A program made the position numbers and the translations under genes. A model generated the notes under the pieces. That model did not search any database. It worked only from the letters and a program-made list of their open reading frames with translations, and was not told the origin of the DNA. 64,000 bases of DNA, taken from assembly GCA_003255025.1 (NCBI GenBank), contig QANY01007891.1:1828558-1892557 (forward strand), given 5' to 3'. This DNA is from Datisca glomerata. Its lineage: Eukaryota; Streptophyta; Magnoliopsida; Cucurbitales; Datiscaceae. Shown here in pieces: positions 36,019-49,659 of this stretch (position 1 is the stretch's first letter; every line of letters begins with the position of its first letter).

Positions 36019-38780
36019 ATGCCTCCTGTTGCGGTTGCCGGCGGCATTGGTATAGCCATCACAAACTCACCGAATACCGTACTCCTTGCGGCCTCTCCGA
36101 CCGCAGCTTTACGGTACGATATATTTTTTCGGCTTTCACCTATGCGTAAATTTACATTTCTCCGTTTGTCTATGTTTGAAGAAGAATTATACATGTTTGT
36201 TGTGTTAACATGTGTAAGATATGGAACTGGAATATGCTTAAATTTGTGGGCTGTGTTTGATTTCTTTTGCTAAGGATGAAGAATGTCATTTTTTTGTGGG
36301 ATTTTATTGTAACAGAAGCAAGTGGGAGTCTGAATTTCTGGCGGTTTAGTGATGACTAATTTTTTTCGTGAAAATTCTGCAAGTTTGAATGGTATATCTG
36401 AATAAAGTAGTATACAGGCATATAGCAATTCCTTTTTATTCCTCCTGTCTTTGACAGTGGGGGTAGGTGATGCTCTGATCGATGAGCTACGATGGTTGAG
36501 AACAAACATTTTATCTTAAAGGTGACAAGTAATTGACGAAAGCATGAATTTATTAAAAAAAAAGTATGGTTGATGAGTCAGCACTTTTTACTGGATATCA
36601 AATTGAAGTTTTTAGCTTTATCCCTAATAATTATCAATATGACGTCAAGGTTAGTTCTGTTCTTGATTGGTAATCGAAGATCTTTTCAAGTTTTCAATCA
36701 TTGCCATGATTTGGAAGTTCAAACCTAGCTCATCCTATATAGGTAGGTAGGTTTAGGAGTCCCCTTTCCCTGTACAGTTAAGAGTTGGGAGTTTGGACCT
36801 AGAGAACCTAATTGTCCAAAATTTATTGAAGTCATTGATATTTCATGTTGCAGAAGTACTCTGCCAGTTGAAGAAAAGCATTCTTCAAAATCAAAGAATG
36901 AAGGCGAAAACTATATGCCGGGCTTGATAATCCGCTCTAGTGGTTTAACAATATTGGACATTTGAGCTTTCTGAATTCTTTGATTCAGTCTATCAATGGC
37001 TATGTTTTGTTATTGCATTATTATTATCTTTTGGCAGGCTTTAAAATTTCAGAAGTGATCAGCAAATTAATGGGTCATCTTGTTACCAGTTTCCTTCTTG
37101 ACTATCATTGCTAGGAGCAGTAGGCTTTGAGACAAACCAGGGTGCTAATTGTTACTTCTAGTTATAACCAAAACTTGTAAATATGTATTATTTGTGATGT
37201 CATCAGATGATATTAGAGGCGGTCATTTTGGGATCATTACTTGATGATCCGTGCCTCAAATTTCCTTTCTGATAGCGTAAATAATAATTGCTATCAAGTC
37301 CAAGAAACTGCTTTGCTATGAATTTACACATTCCATCAATCAAATAGTTACTTTCTCCTACTAAAATTAAATACTCTTTACTACTTTTTTATGGAACAGA
37401 GGTAGGACTAACTTCACAAAAAAAATTGTTTCTCTAATATAACTACTCATTTCTGGTTTCCATGCTGACCGACGTTGATCCAGGTATAAACATGAGAGTT
37501 TCAAAAGATATTTACAGATTTGCCAGCTACGTATACCACAATCTAGACGAATGCGTAGTGCAGTTACTGCATTATCAAACAACAATAATTCACGGCTTTC
37601 TAGGCAGCCATGTGAGAATCTGCATTCTTTATCTCAAGGAGGTATGTCAACTGGCAAGGAAGTTATTCTGTTTTTGCTTTATCCACCTGATGGTTTAATA
37701 GTAGATGATTGTTTTAATAAGCTTCACAATTTAGTGTAGGGATAGATTTTAGAAAATTAACTTTAGTTAGTTGTTGTCTTTGGTACAACAATTTATCTAT
37801 ATGATAAATACAAATAGTGTGTGTGTTAAAGGAATTAACTTTGGAACAATCTTGCACTCTCTTTCTTTGAATCTGTGTTTAGAAGTCTTTAATAGCGATA
37901 AAACTATTTATATACAAAGATGCACCTCTTAGATGGATTTTTTTTGTTAAATTGACATATAAAAATAATGCCTTTTGCTTAATGGAAATTATTCACTCAG
38001 GAAAGTTTCATGAAGATGGAAATGATCTTCCACCAATTCTTTTAATCATATTATCATGTATAATGGATGGGGAGTCTCATAGATTTGTTCATGTTATTCT
38101 AACCCCAAATGTTTTAATTGTTAGGAACAAAACTCTTACACCTTTCTGCTGCATCAACTCCTCTTTTAAGTGGAGATCATGGCAGTCTGGCACAGAAAAT
38201 TCCATTGTTACCTACGCGCCGAATGCCATTAAAGTCTGCACGAGCATTCAAGGGTGAATCTTACAGTTTACAGTTCCCTACAATCACAAAGAAGCCCGAG
38301 TGGTGGTGGAGGACTTTAGCATGCGTCCCCTATTTGATGGCCCTGCAAATGTCCAGTACTGCATATTACGTCCTACCCCTCTTGGAACACATTGAGTTTG
38401 ACAATTTAATTTATTATGTCCCTGGAGTCGTTCAGAGGTTACCATTCTGGTTTCCAATGGTGTACTTCAACCTTGCTTACTTTGGAGTGGTGAGGAACAA
38501 AGAATTGCCTCACTTCATACGGTTCCACGTTATGATGGCCATGTTGTTGGAGACTGCTCTTGATGTGGTATGGTATTCGAGCAACTTTATGCCTCTTGTA
38601 CACTATAATGGTACGTATGGGATGCAATATTGGGCAGTTGTGGGTTTTGGCTATATTTTAATATTGTTGGAGTGCATAAGATCTGCTGTTTCAGGTACTT
38701 ATGCTAGAATACCTTTTGTTTCTGAGAGCGCACTTATCCATACTCTTTTCAATATAGGGCGATATTACCGGCCTTTCTAG
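36019..38780 (+). CDS. TIC20-type chloroplast inner-envelope import channel protein (TIC20-IV-like)
   Basis: Member of the TIC20 family, which forms part of the protein-import channel of the inner chloroplast envelope. Exons: 36019-36113, 37484-37641, 38125-38780; GT-AG junctions with phase 2 then phase 1, 302 residues. The N-terminal 125 or so residues are Ser/Ala/Arg-rich and variable, as for a plastid transit peptide. The conserved part starts KKPEWWWRTLACVPYL (140-155). It continues with four hydrophobic segments (about 149-168, 187-206, 217-234, 251-268), RNKELPHFIRFH (208-219), LLECIRSAVSGTYARIPFV (265-283) and a C-terminal IHTLFNIGRYYRPF. The last feature and the divergent first helix fit TIC20-IV better than TIC20-I, but I assigned the subtype from memory. 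A possible exon after 36853 was excluded because it hits a stop. Confidence 0.88.
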
Positions 38781-41700
38781 GATAAGTTTGTGAGGTACTA
38801 AGTAGAGATTCTATTTCCCCCTAAGAAGAATGTTGAATCTGGTCAATTAATATAGGGCTTTTCCCTCCTCTCTAGTCCTTTGTGCCATATGAAGGGGGAG
38901 TAGTAGAGGAACTAGGATTAGAAATTTAGAAAGAGAAGATTGAGTGTTCTTAATGAACTATGTATTATTTGTCAACTCATAGATAGATATGCTTGTCAGC
39001 TTGTGGAGAATAACAGAGATTCCTTTCTGAAGAAATTTGTCAAACTCATATGGCGCTTGAATTGCAATATGAATATTTGGAGCTTACTGACAAACATAAA
39101 GACTGGTATTGTAACTTGTGAATTGTTGTTCTTGTTGTTTTGTCCCCTCAGAAGAGAATGTAGGAAAGTTGAATCTTAGTGCACCTACGAACAAACAAGT
39201 TTTGGTACACTGCTTGAGAACATTTGGACCTCTGATGACATGTTTTGGGGATGTGATATACAAATCTGAAAAATGTGGAAAATTTCTGAGCTTTTCTACA
39301 AATATTTTTTTTTTCTTCTGTGAGTTAATGATGTTTGAATCATATAAGTATAGATTGGTTCGATATATCTAAAGAAACTTTTAGTCCACATGGCTTAGAC
39401 TCAATTTATACCTTTATTCAGTGCTGTTGTTAGCTGCAATTGAATTTGATCCTTGTTCGTGTGTGTCAAGTCAAATGAAAATTTGTGCAAAATCCTCCCT
39501 TAGATGCTTGTTGTCACCCATTTCCTTATCAAAATCCCCTTTCTTTCTTTCTTTCTTTTTTATAAAAAAGAGGGCTGTTAAATATTCAGATTCTTCAGAC
39601 TAAGATTTGCTATCATCTCCCTCTCTTTCCTTTTCTCTTATTTCTTGACAATGTAATTTGGAGATATTAACCATTTTGTAAAATCCGGAATTAAGCTGTT
39701 TATCTCTCGCTCCCTCCTCTCTTCCCTCTAACACTTTGTACAATTTATTTCTTGACCATGGTGATTTGTAGATATCGTCCATTTTGTAGAATTCAGAATT
39801 AAGCTGTTTCATTTCTACAAACTTGATGGGAAATAAATAATAAAGATTTTAGGAGTCCGCAGGGACAATTTTTATTCTGATTATTCAAAGAAATAGTGGA
39901 ACTTTGGAATATATTAGGCTATTACATATATTTATCAATCACAGTATGATTTTAATTAGAAGATATTATCAATTCATTTGCGCTAGATGTACTTACATAC
40001 GCTAGACTTTAAAGCATCTAAAGTGTTTTTTTTTAATTCAAGTGCGTTCCTATAATTGGATCTAAAACACGGTTGATCAAATAAAAAAATAATGGGAAAT
40101 GACAGGAAATGACAAGTTTTAAAGATGAGTTAAGTAAATGATTTTTTTTTGTTAAAATGATTGAATTTTTTAAAATTTTTAAATGAAATCAGCAGTGGTT
40201 TGATGTGAGTTACTAGTTCATTTACATCAGTCGAACAAAGTTACCTCGATCGACTGAAAACTAAAGTAAAAAATTAAATATTGTTTTTTCAAATTTTTAG
40301 TGGGTCGTTTTTTAGCGAGCAATTGAAAATTCTTATTGTAAAGAATTAGTTCCATTGAAATGTTAAAAATATTTTATGCCAAGTGTGAAAACTAAATTTG
40401 TAAATTATATATTTTTTCGTTTAAATATGTTCAAGGAAATAATAAAACGTATTTTTAACTAGTTGATTCTATTCTTACTTTTTTTCTCTATGAAATATTT
40501 TGTATTAAATTCAAACTTATTAGTACACTCAAAAAGTCAATACGCATGAACTTCAAATAAATCAACATGAATGTTTAATCATTATGAAAAAAAAATTGAT
40601 ATGACAGAATGATGAAATGAGATTTTTAAATGATGATTTAAATTGACATGTTATTAATTTTTTTTTTAGATTTTTACATGTGGAGTAAATAATAATTCAT
40701 GGAGTCAAGAAAAGATTTAAACCACATTGAAAGTCTATTTATATTAGGGTTGATAATGATTTCTTCTACGGTATACTAATTGATAGTGCCTTAATGGTGA
40801 GTGGTACAAAATCCCGTGCATTAGAATCATAGTTATAAAACCCATTCCATTACTATATTATGTTTTCTCTTCCAGCCCAAATCTCATAAAAGAGTCAAAA
40901 CATGCTTCGTTGTAATGAAATAAGAAGTCTTTGCATTTCTAATGATAAACTGATTTTGAAGAAATCAGGAATCAAAATGAAAAAATGAGTCATAGTTAGA
41001 GAACTAATACAATAGTTTAGCTTTGAAATAAATACGGCAAAAATACAGTTTACAACTTAAAGTTTACACTATTTTTCATTTCAATAATTTGAATCTCAAA
41101 TTTTAAATATTCATCACACTAACTCCTAAAGTTTATTATTGCCATCTTAGTCCTTCCTAATTCTTACTAATATTATTATCTGACTCACATATACCGTAAT
41201 GCAACTCAATGAGATGATGTTGTTTAAAAGTTTTGCTTGTTGCTTCCAAATCGTGAGTAACAGACTAAATTAATAATAGTTTAAAACTTTAAATCAAATT
41301 AAAATGACAGAAATGAAATTTTACTAAAACGATAGTCATGCAACCTTGAGCTGCGTAGATACCTAAATAAATTTGATTTTTATGGCTTCAAAGCGTTCAC
41401 TTTATAAAAAAGCCAATAAAAAGAAAGTACTAATGATTGTGAAATTATTTCTGCCTTGCTTAATAAAGCATTTAATTGGCCCGCTTCACCGCAGACTTTC
41501 TTTTCTAGTTTTAATTGTACGATTTCTAATATATTTCCATTTTTACTTCAACCGTCAGTAAATAAATCCAAACTACAAGGACCTTTTCCCGACAACAACG
41601 ACCTGCTCAGAAACAGACAAATCTATGGTACATCTGTAATTATACGCACAATTTAGTGGCAATCCTTTAAACAAGTAGTCTTTTTTTTAATTAATTATGA

Positions 41701-42046
41701 TGAAAAAAATTCTGCTAATTATAAGAAGTAATGAAGATGATAGGAAAGAAAGTGCTACTTCTTCTACGGCGGTGACTTTCAGATTAATCAGATCTCTCTC
41801 AGTTCCGGCGAGGAAAGCTTCGGCCGTCTAATAGCCTTGCCGGCCGAAGATCGGAGCTCCGGTTATCTGCGACTGAGTCGGACTCAAAACTCTGTTACTC
41901 GAGCGAAATTGAGGCGGGCTTGGTTCTGTTTTGATGGTTGTAGGAAGAGAAAGATAGTAGAAAGGTCGTGTGATTGGATATTTGGTTTTAGTGTGGATTG
42001 TGATTTTTTTGTGTGTTTGGTTTTGTCTGAAATATAAGGAGCGAAA
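38781..42046. other. Intergenic between TIC20-type gene and PYL8
   Basis: 38781 to about 39200 is probably the TIC20-type 3' UTR. A direct duplication lies at 39640-39810. At about 41035-41335 a possible small TIR element starts GGCAAAAATACAGTTTACAA and ends with an A-rich segment containing GACAGAAATGAAATTTTAC. 41740-42046 is the PYL8 leader/promoter. No coding gene was seen. Confidence 0.5.
39640..39810. repeat. Direct duplication, about 62-bp units 108 bp apart
   Basis: TTTCTTGACAATGTAATTTG with ATTTTGTAAAATCCGGAATT and TAAGCTGTTT is repeated as TTTCTTGACCATGGTGATTT with ATTTTGTAGAATTCAGAATT and TAAGCTGTTT. Confidence 0.85.
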
Positions 42047-44272
42047 ATGAATGGAAATGGCAGCGCGAATGGGAATGGAAACGATAATAGTGATGGAGCA
42101 GGATTTAGTACCGGGGAATGTGAGCTCATACGGAGGCATCACAGGCACGAGCCAGCTGATAATCAGTGCAGCTCAAAGCTCGTCAAGCGTGTCAAAGCTC
42201 CTGTTCATCTTGTAAAAATCTACCATCAATCTTTCTTATACAATACAAGTAATCGGATATGTGCATGTAGAGGTTGTGTTCGTTAAGATATGCTTACACA
42301 TGTAACTGTGCATGTGTATATTTCTGAGCCTTTAGTATTTAGGGATTGATCTTGAGATTTTCGATTTTGAAGGTTATGAAAGGATCGGTGGTTGAATTTA
42401 TGATCATTGGGATTTAATATTTATGTGATATCTATTCGCTCAGCTTCGTAGTTGATCTTGATTCTGGTATTTTTAATCCGTATTTTTAAGCTTTAATTTA
42501 AATATGATTCCTTATGATTAGAGATTGATAATCTTTCTCAATCCCCCTCGTTCTCCTGAGCCGTTTGAAATTGCCTGAAGAATTTTTATCTTGATCCCGG
42601 AGTTTTTTTTTCCTTATTCTAAATTTACTAGGCCAAATATGCTGGGTTTAAGTATAAAAAATTTGAAATTTTAGTCCAACTTTTCAAAGCAACTGACCTG
42701 AATGAAGTGTTTCTGGGACTTCTTTATGCCTTCATAGTTCTTATTTTGATTCAGCAGACTGTTTCTTAAGGTTTTTGCAGCGCATAAAGATGTTATGCAA
42801 AAGGAAAGGTTGTAATTACTCACTCGTTTCTTAATTACTGAGCAAATGTAGAGTTGAAAATGACTCGAACTATTGTGTAATGAATCTCCGCTTTGATATA
42901 TGAAAAAGAGATTTCAGCCGAGCCAACCTAAGTATAATGCTTTGGTTACTTGGACTTCATATCTAGTTACAAGATACCTACCCATTTCCTATTACGTACC
43001 TTTGATCTAAGGGAGAGTTTACGAATGCAGGGTTGTTTGATATTTATTCAATCAAGAAGCAATCTTTTCATAAGAACCAAACAGCTCTAACTCTTAACGT
43101 ACTGAGACTTAAATATTTTCCCTCCTATAGTTTCTGATTTTCTGAACATCGATGCTCTTGTTTATGCAGGTATGGTCACTAGTAAGGAGGTTTGATCAAC
43201 CACAAAAGTACAAACCATTTGTTAGCAGGTGTGTTGTGCAGGGGAATCTTGAGATTGGAAGTCTAAGAGAAGTCGATGTTAAGTCTGGTCTTCCTGCCAC
43301 CACAAGCACTGAAAGATTGGAACTGCTTGATGATGACAAGCACATCCTTAGCATCAAGATAGTTGGTGGGGATCACAGACTTAGGGTATGGAATCTCGTT
43401 TTTGTTTTTGTGTCCTACTTTTATGCCTTAGTCAAATAGACGATTTGATTTCATGCTGAATATATTCACTCTGTTACAAATATTCAATTGCATCCACCAA
43501 AAGATATATCTAAGTAAAGCATGTGAAGTCTTTAAAAGTTGCTCATATTTTAAGGTCTTATGTACTACTATTAGGAAGAGTAGAAGGGAGTAGTAAATGG
43601 GAGAATTTTGTAAGCCGGAAATTAGAAACTGTTGGGATCACTTCTGTTTCTTCAAAGATTTTGAGTAATTCTCTACTGAGGATCACTTGTAATGTCTGTT
43701 CTTAGTTGTTCTTTTGTCTTTGAATGCTACTCCAAATATGTGCTAGAACCTTTCAGCTTTGGAGAATCTGGTTTGATTTTTAAATGTCTTTGATGTGATT
43801 GATTCCTTGACTTATGTGAACTGGGAAATCTTGCTTCTCACTAGTTTGAGCCTCTGAGCGAGAATTAAGATTAGTCGAATGCTATGTTACGTTAACTATC
43901 AATTGCTGAATTCAGATTGAAATCCTACCATTGTACAACCGTGTGATTGGTGAATGAAGTTGCTACGTTCGTGCAATTTCTCTCTTTCTGATATTCAGTT
44001 TAAGGGCCGTGAATTCATTTTAACCAGCCGACTGCCTTTGATTCTTCTTCCAGAATTATTCTTCAATCATATCTCTCCATCCAGACATCATCGATGGAAG
44101 GCCAGGGACTCTAGTAATTGAGTCTTTTGTAGTGGATGTGCCGGAAGGTAACACAAAGGACGAGACTTGCTACTTCGTTGAAGCGTTGATAAAATGTAAT
44201 CTCAAATCACTTGCTGATGTCTCAGAGCGTCTTGCAGTTCAAGACAGGACTGAACCTATTGATAGGATCTAA
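42047..44272 (+). CDS. PYL8: Abscisic acid receptor, PYL8 type
   Basis: Soluble ABA receptor of the PYR/PYL/RCAR family; with bound ABA it inhibits clade A PP2C phosphatases. Exons 42047-42211, 43170-43385 and 44054-44272 have GT-AG introns, all in phase 0, and encode 199 residues. Visible landmarks: FIRRHH-like ELIRRHHRHE and DNQCSS near the start, VWSLVRRFDQPQKYKPF (56-72, ABA-binding Lys70), gate loop SGLPA (94-98), latch HRLR (124-127), then SFVVDVPEGNTKDETCYFVE and a C-terminal NLKSLADVSERLAVQD helix. Sequence and the DNQCSS plus LSIKIVGGD choices match PYL8 rather than PYL9. PYL8 members belong to the monomeric high-affinity subgroup. The start at 42047 follows an A-rich leader (GCGAAAATGA). 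Confidence 0.95.
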
Positions 44273-44888
44273 AAACAGGGAAATGAACATATATTCGAGA
44301 CGATGGCTGCCTTGAATGAAGCGTCTGAAGCTTTCTATTTCAGAAGCTTTGGAGACAGACTGGCAGTTGTATAACTTCTCATCTTCCGAACGCATCGGCA
44401 TTCTCATTTCTTGGATTATATTGACCCTCTCTTAAATTATATGCTTGATCTGATACCTTATATAGCTCAAAACCACACTTGAGGTATAAAATCTCGTTAA
44501 CGAAGCTGGAAAAAAAATCTAGGGTTTTGTCCGTGACGTTATGCTTTATCGCTGTATATATACATGCTGGAAAAAGATGATATATGTGTCAAAGATTTCA
44601 GTATTGTAATTTCTAAATTTGTAGTTACTTGAACTTTGATAAATTGTTTGCTTGGCCATAGATAGTGTATCATTTGTTGGTAATACGTGTTCTATTGTTT
44701 TCATCTATTTGGGTTCGAAGGGGAATTTTTTTTCTTCCTTCAACTATTCACCATGCGAACCCAACATGAATGTTTGCTTGGTTCTCATATGAAAGAGCAA
44801 TTTTCTACGTATAATAATTGTCGCTGTGGAATTGAGAGTTAAATATGGATCTCTCCGAGAAGATTTGAGAATTCACAACCCTAGAATA
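44273..44888. other. PYL8 3' region
   Basis: Probable PYL8 3' UTR, including about 44280-44640, then AT-rich DNA up to the Copia-2 insertion. Nothing else seen. Confidence 0.5.
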
Positions 44889-45027
44889 TATTGGATAATA
44901 TTATTTATCTTTGTTATTTTTCTAATATGTAAGAGTATTTTAATATTTTTAACTTTCTTATCTATGTGTATAAATACTCCATGTACTTTCTAAATTTCAT
45001 TAATCAATATAACTTTTTAGCTTTCTA
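44889..45027 (+). repeat. 5' LTR of Copia-2
   Basis: About 139 bp with TATA-like TGTATAAATAC near 44967. It differs from the 3' copy at roughly a tenth of positions by eye. The expected TG at the 5' end reads TA here. Confidence 0.85.
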
Positions 45028-45385
45028 GTTGATATCAGAGTCTAACTCTAACCCTAATTTGCCACCTATCACTGCCACAACCACCAGACAGCGTCGACCA
45101 CCGCCATTCGCACCGGCCGTCGCCGGCCACTGCTGCCGCCACCTTCGATCGCTAGAGCTCTTTTTTTACTGTTACCAGCTTCATTTTTTTCAAAGTGGCT
45201 AGGTTTTTCTAGGCTATGTGCTGACCAGACCTAGGATTTTTTGTATTTTTTGGATTGTTGTGGCTTATACCATTGTTTGGTCACTCGTTTGGTGACTTTT
45301 TCATGATATAGATGGTCGTGTTCAATCTTTCTTCATCTCTTCATCGGATTTTCTTGGCAATTTGTATTGCTTTCTTGCATTCGTG

Positions 45386-48300
45386 ATGTCTGAATCTTCA
45401 AATGCTGCTGTTACGACTGTTGCTTAGCCAGATCTGACTTATCCTGTGTCCGATGGAAGAGTTACTAGTGTTATTTTAAATGGACAAAATTTTGTTGCTT
45501 GGTCTCGATCGTTGAAGTTATTTCTTGGTGGACGGGGAAAGAGTCTTTGACATCAAGGACGTGTTCCTTGCCCTAAAGATGATGATGCAAAGGAAGCCCA
45601 GTAAGATGTTGATAACTATTTGATATTGGGATGGATGTTTGGATCTATGGAATCTTTGGTCTATGATATGTTTATGTATAATGAGACGTTTTCGATTTGT
45701 GGAATGCTTTGACTGCCATGTATGCCTATTCAAGGAATGAGGCTCAATATTTTGAGCTGTATCAGGAGATTGCTAGTGCCAATCAGAAGAGACTTGGATT
45801 GAATATTGCTCAATTTTTTGGATATTTGCGTGTACGGTGGGATGAGATGACTCAATATGAACCAGTTAGTGACTTTGGGACAATGGCTCATGTAGCAGTC
45901 AAGAGGATGGATTGTCATCACATATATGCATTTTTTATGGGGCTTAAGCATGAATTTGAGTCACTTCGTACCAAAACCCTTAATTCCTCTCTTGTACCAT
46001 CCTTGCTTGAGACCTTTTTCCATGGTTGATGGAGATCAGCGTCGACGTCTTATCTCGGTCCCGACTCTCATCCCTCCCACTGCTAGTAATAATGATCATA
46101 TGGCCCTTGGTGCTCGTGGTTTCTCTAGTTCTCGTCATTCAGCTGGGAGGAAAGTTTGTCATCATTGTGGGAACAATGGTCATATCAAGGATACTTTTGG
46201 AAACTTCATCCCAAGTTGCGCGCTCAATTCCAGAAGAAAATTAATATACACACTAAATCGGCAATGGTAACTAATACTTTTGTAGCCACCAATAATTTGG
46301 CCGAGTCATCTGTCCTCTCTCAAGTAACAGTTTTACAGGCTCAAGTGTCTCGTCTTATGTCTCACCAGACTCCTACTATTGCTATTGTTCCTGCCTCTGA
46401 TCCTCCTACCTCCACTGCCTCAGGTACTCCCACTGCACTTCATATTCTTACTGAGTCACCTACATGGGTTTTGGATTCAGGGGTAAACGATCATATGGCT
46501 CGTGAGTTATCAGGTTTTTCTACACCATTGGAACCTGTTAAAGGTTTGACACAGTTAGCTGATGGTTCTCAGACTGTTGTGAGCGGTAGAGAGATTGTAC
46601 AACTGTCTCCTGAAATTACTTACCTCTATTTTTCATTTGCCTAAATTTGTTATGAACATTTTATTTGTTAGCCGCCTAGCCAAAGCTCTAGATTGTGCTG
46701 TCATTTTTTTGGCTGACCGTTGTTTTTTGCAGGACCGTCGTACGAAGAGGATTTTTGGCAGGGGGTATGAGCGGAATGGACTATACTACTTTGGAGATCC
46801 ACCTCCCCTTCAACCACCAGATCCTATTAGTCAAGTTGCCTATTCTATTATTTTTATTTTCATGTTTCCTTTTTATTTTAGAGACTTACATTTGTGGCAT
46901 GCCCATTTGGGACATGTCAATTTTCAATATCTTTGTTCGTTATTTCCTTTGTTGATTAATGCATGTAAACACTTTCAGTTTAAATATGAAATTTACAAGC
47001 TTTCGAAACATTTTCGTAAGCCTTACATTTCTCGCATGAATAGATCTGCTGCCGTGTTTGATTTACTTCACTCTGATGTTTGGGGTCCCTCTCTTGTTAC
47101 TGCTATGTCTAGATATCGATATTATGGCACACTTATTGATAGCTTTTCTAGATGTACATGGGTTTATTTGCTTAGGAAAAAATCTGATGTCTCATATGTG
47201 CATAAATAATTTCTTACTATGATCAAAACCCAGTATCAAACTGTTGTTCGATCAGTTCGTTCTGATAGTAGGAGGGAGTATATTTCGAGTAATCTTGTCT
47301 CTCATCTTTCTAGTCTTGGGATTCTTCAGCAACTTACATGTCCATATACTCCTGAACAAAATGGCGTAGCTGAGCGTAAGAATCACCACCTTATGGGCAT
47401 TTCCCGTTGCCTTTTGAAGGGAATGTCGGTTCCTCAAATTTTGGAACATATATGTTCTCACAGCAACATATTTGATTAATAGAGTTCCTAATCGAATCTT
47501 GGGCGGGCAAACTCCTTTAGGTATTCTTCATCCCGAAAAACTCATTTTCCCTATTATTCCTTGCGTCTTTGGTTGTGTTTGCTTTATTCAAAACAAGAGT
47601 CATACTCGAACAAAGTTGGACGATAGGTATATCTGTTGTGCATTTATGGGATACTCATCTCAGTCCAAAGGTTATCGATGTTACGATCTCTCATCTAGAC
47701 GGTTTATTTCTTATTTGGATGTTACTTTTTGGGAGAATACCCCATTCTTTTATGGTTCCATTGGTGTTAGGACTGGGGTCCCATCTGTTGAGGATCTTCC
47801 TCGTCCTTTCCCTATTATTGACCCCCCTAATATAGATGCTCATGTTGTTTCCCCTACTTCTTTGCCTCCCATTGCAGGTCCTCCTACCAAGGTGTATAGT
47901 CACCGCTCTCATCTCCATGTGCTAGACTCCTCTACGAAAAAAGGTACTGATCATCCCCCCTCTCGACGATATCCCTTGCGGGACCGTCACACTCCTAATC
48001 GCCTCACTTTATCATGTTCTACTGACCACCCCATTGAGAATCATATTCCGTATAGTGCTCTTTCCAGTTCCTTTCAGGGATTTTTCAGTCACATTGAACT
48101 ATTACGATTCTGCGATCTATTGGGGAAGCAACACGAGACCCACAGTGGGTGGTCGCTATGCAAGATGAGATGAAATCCTTACAAGATAATCGTGTACTTG
48201 GGACTTGGTTGCTTTGCCTCAGGGGGAGAAAACGGTTGGATGTCGTTGGGTATTCAATCTTAAATATAATGCGGATGGAACTGTTAATCGGTACAAGGCA

Positions 48301-49653
48301 CGTCTAGTCGCCAAAGGTTTTATCCAGATTCTCGGCAAGGATTTCAATGCAACCTTTGCTCCTGTTGCAAAACTCACTACTGTTCATCTTATTATCTTTT
48401 TGACTGTTTCTCACTCCTGGCCCTTGCATCAGATGGATGTCAAGAACGCCTTCTTGAATGGTGATTTGGATGAGGTTATTTATATGGATCTGCCTCTGGA
48501 TTTTCGGGCTGTGGGGGAGTATTCAGGGAAAGTATGTCGTCTGCGAAAATTCTTGTATGGGTTGAAACAGTCTTCGCAAACTTGGTTTGCTCAGTTTAGT
48601 GCAGTGGTGTTTGAGTTGGGATTTCTTATATGTCACCCCGATCATACATGTTTTATCAGACAGAATTCATTAGGGCAATGTGTCATCCTCTCTGTGTATG
48701 CGGATGATATCATCTTGACTGGTGATAATAGTGTAGACATTACTAAGGTCAAGAAAGATCTTAGTTCAGCTTTTGATATCAAAGATTGGGGGGCGTAAAG
48801 TACTTTTTGGGTATTGAGATTGCTCGTTCTAAGACATGTATCTCTCTATCGCAGCGGAAGTATGTTCTTGACCTTCTTGGTGATACTGGGATGTTGGGAT
48901 GTAGACCTGCATCTACACCTATGGATCCGAATGTCAAACTTTCTGCTGAATTAGGTGAACTATTAGCAAATCCGAGTATGTATCAGAGATTGGTTGGAAG
49001 ACTTATTTATCTCACTAACACACGTCCCGATCTAGCTTTTTTCTGTTAGCCTTGTGAGCCGGTTTATGCATGCTTCCCGTACTTCACATTTGGATGCAGT
49101 TTACCATGTCTTGAGATACTTGAAGTCTTGTCCGGGTCTTGGTCTTTTCTATTTCTCCAAAAACACATTTGATGTGTCTTGCTTTACTGATGCTGACTAT
49201 GCTAGGTCAAAGATAGGTAAGAGATCTACATCTAGTATTTGTACTTTTTATGGTAATCATCTTCTCTGATGGAAAAGCAATAAGCAGTCTGTGATTTCTC
49301 GACCATCTGCTAAGATAGAATACAAGGCAATGACTCAAAGGACATGTGAGGTTCTTTGGCTTCATTCTATTCTAGGGGAACTCGATTTCTTGTCATGCTT
49401 ATCTTTCACGTTGTACTATGACAATAAGTCGGCCTTAATGTTAGCTTTAAATTATATTCTTCATGAAAGAACCAAGCATATCGAGGTTGATATTCACTTC
49501 ATTCGAGAGAAAGTTCGAACTGGAGCCATCTCTACAAAGCTTGTTCCTTCATCTGAGCAAACTTTTGATGCTCTTACAAAGCTCGTCGGTCCTACTCTTC
49601 TACAGTCAACTCTTCGCAAGCTAGACATGATTGATATCTATGAGCCAGCTTGA
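45386..49653 (+). pseudogene. Copia gag-pol remnant (Copia-2)
   Basis: Gag starts at 45386 (MSESSNAAVTTVA) and hits a stop after 13 codons. It continues with LNGQNFVAWSRSLKLFL and WNALTAMYAYSRNEAQ. The CCHC knuckle near 46156 reads CHHCGNNGHIKDTF, the last Cys replaced by Phe. Protease: WVLDSGVNDHM near 46468. Integrase: WHAHLGH near 46895, HSDVWGP near 47071, PEQNGVAERKNHH near 47353. RT: MDVKNAFLNGDLDE near 48434 and an intact YADD box near 48700. RNase H: FTDADYARSKIGKRSTS near 49183. It ends at 49653. At least half a dozen stops and frame changes break it. Confidence 0.9.
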
Positions 49654-49659
49654 GAGGAG

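Noticed and set aside
36854..36965. Possible second exon of the TIC20-type gene after CAG at 36851-36853
   Set aside because: It is in frame with exon 1 but reaches a stop without a donor. Exon 37484-37641 joins exon 1 and exon 3 in phase.
45386..49653. Functional Copia polyprotein (Copia-2 has an intact YADD box and LTR pair)
   Set aside because: An early gag stop, a mutated zinc knuckle and several frameshifts rule out an intact product.
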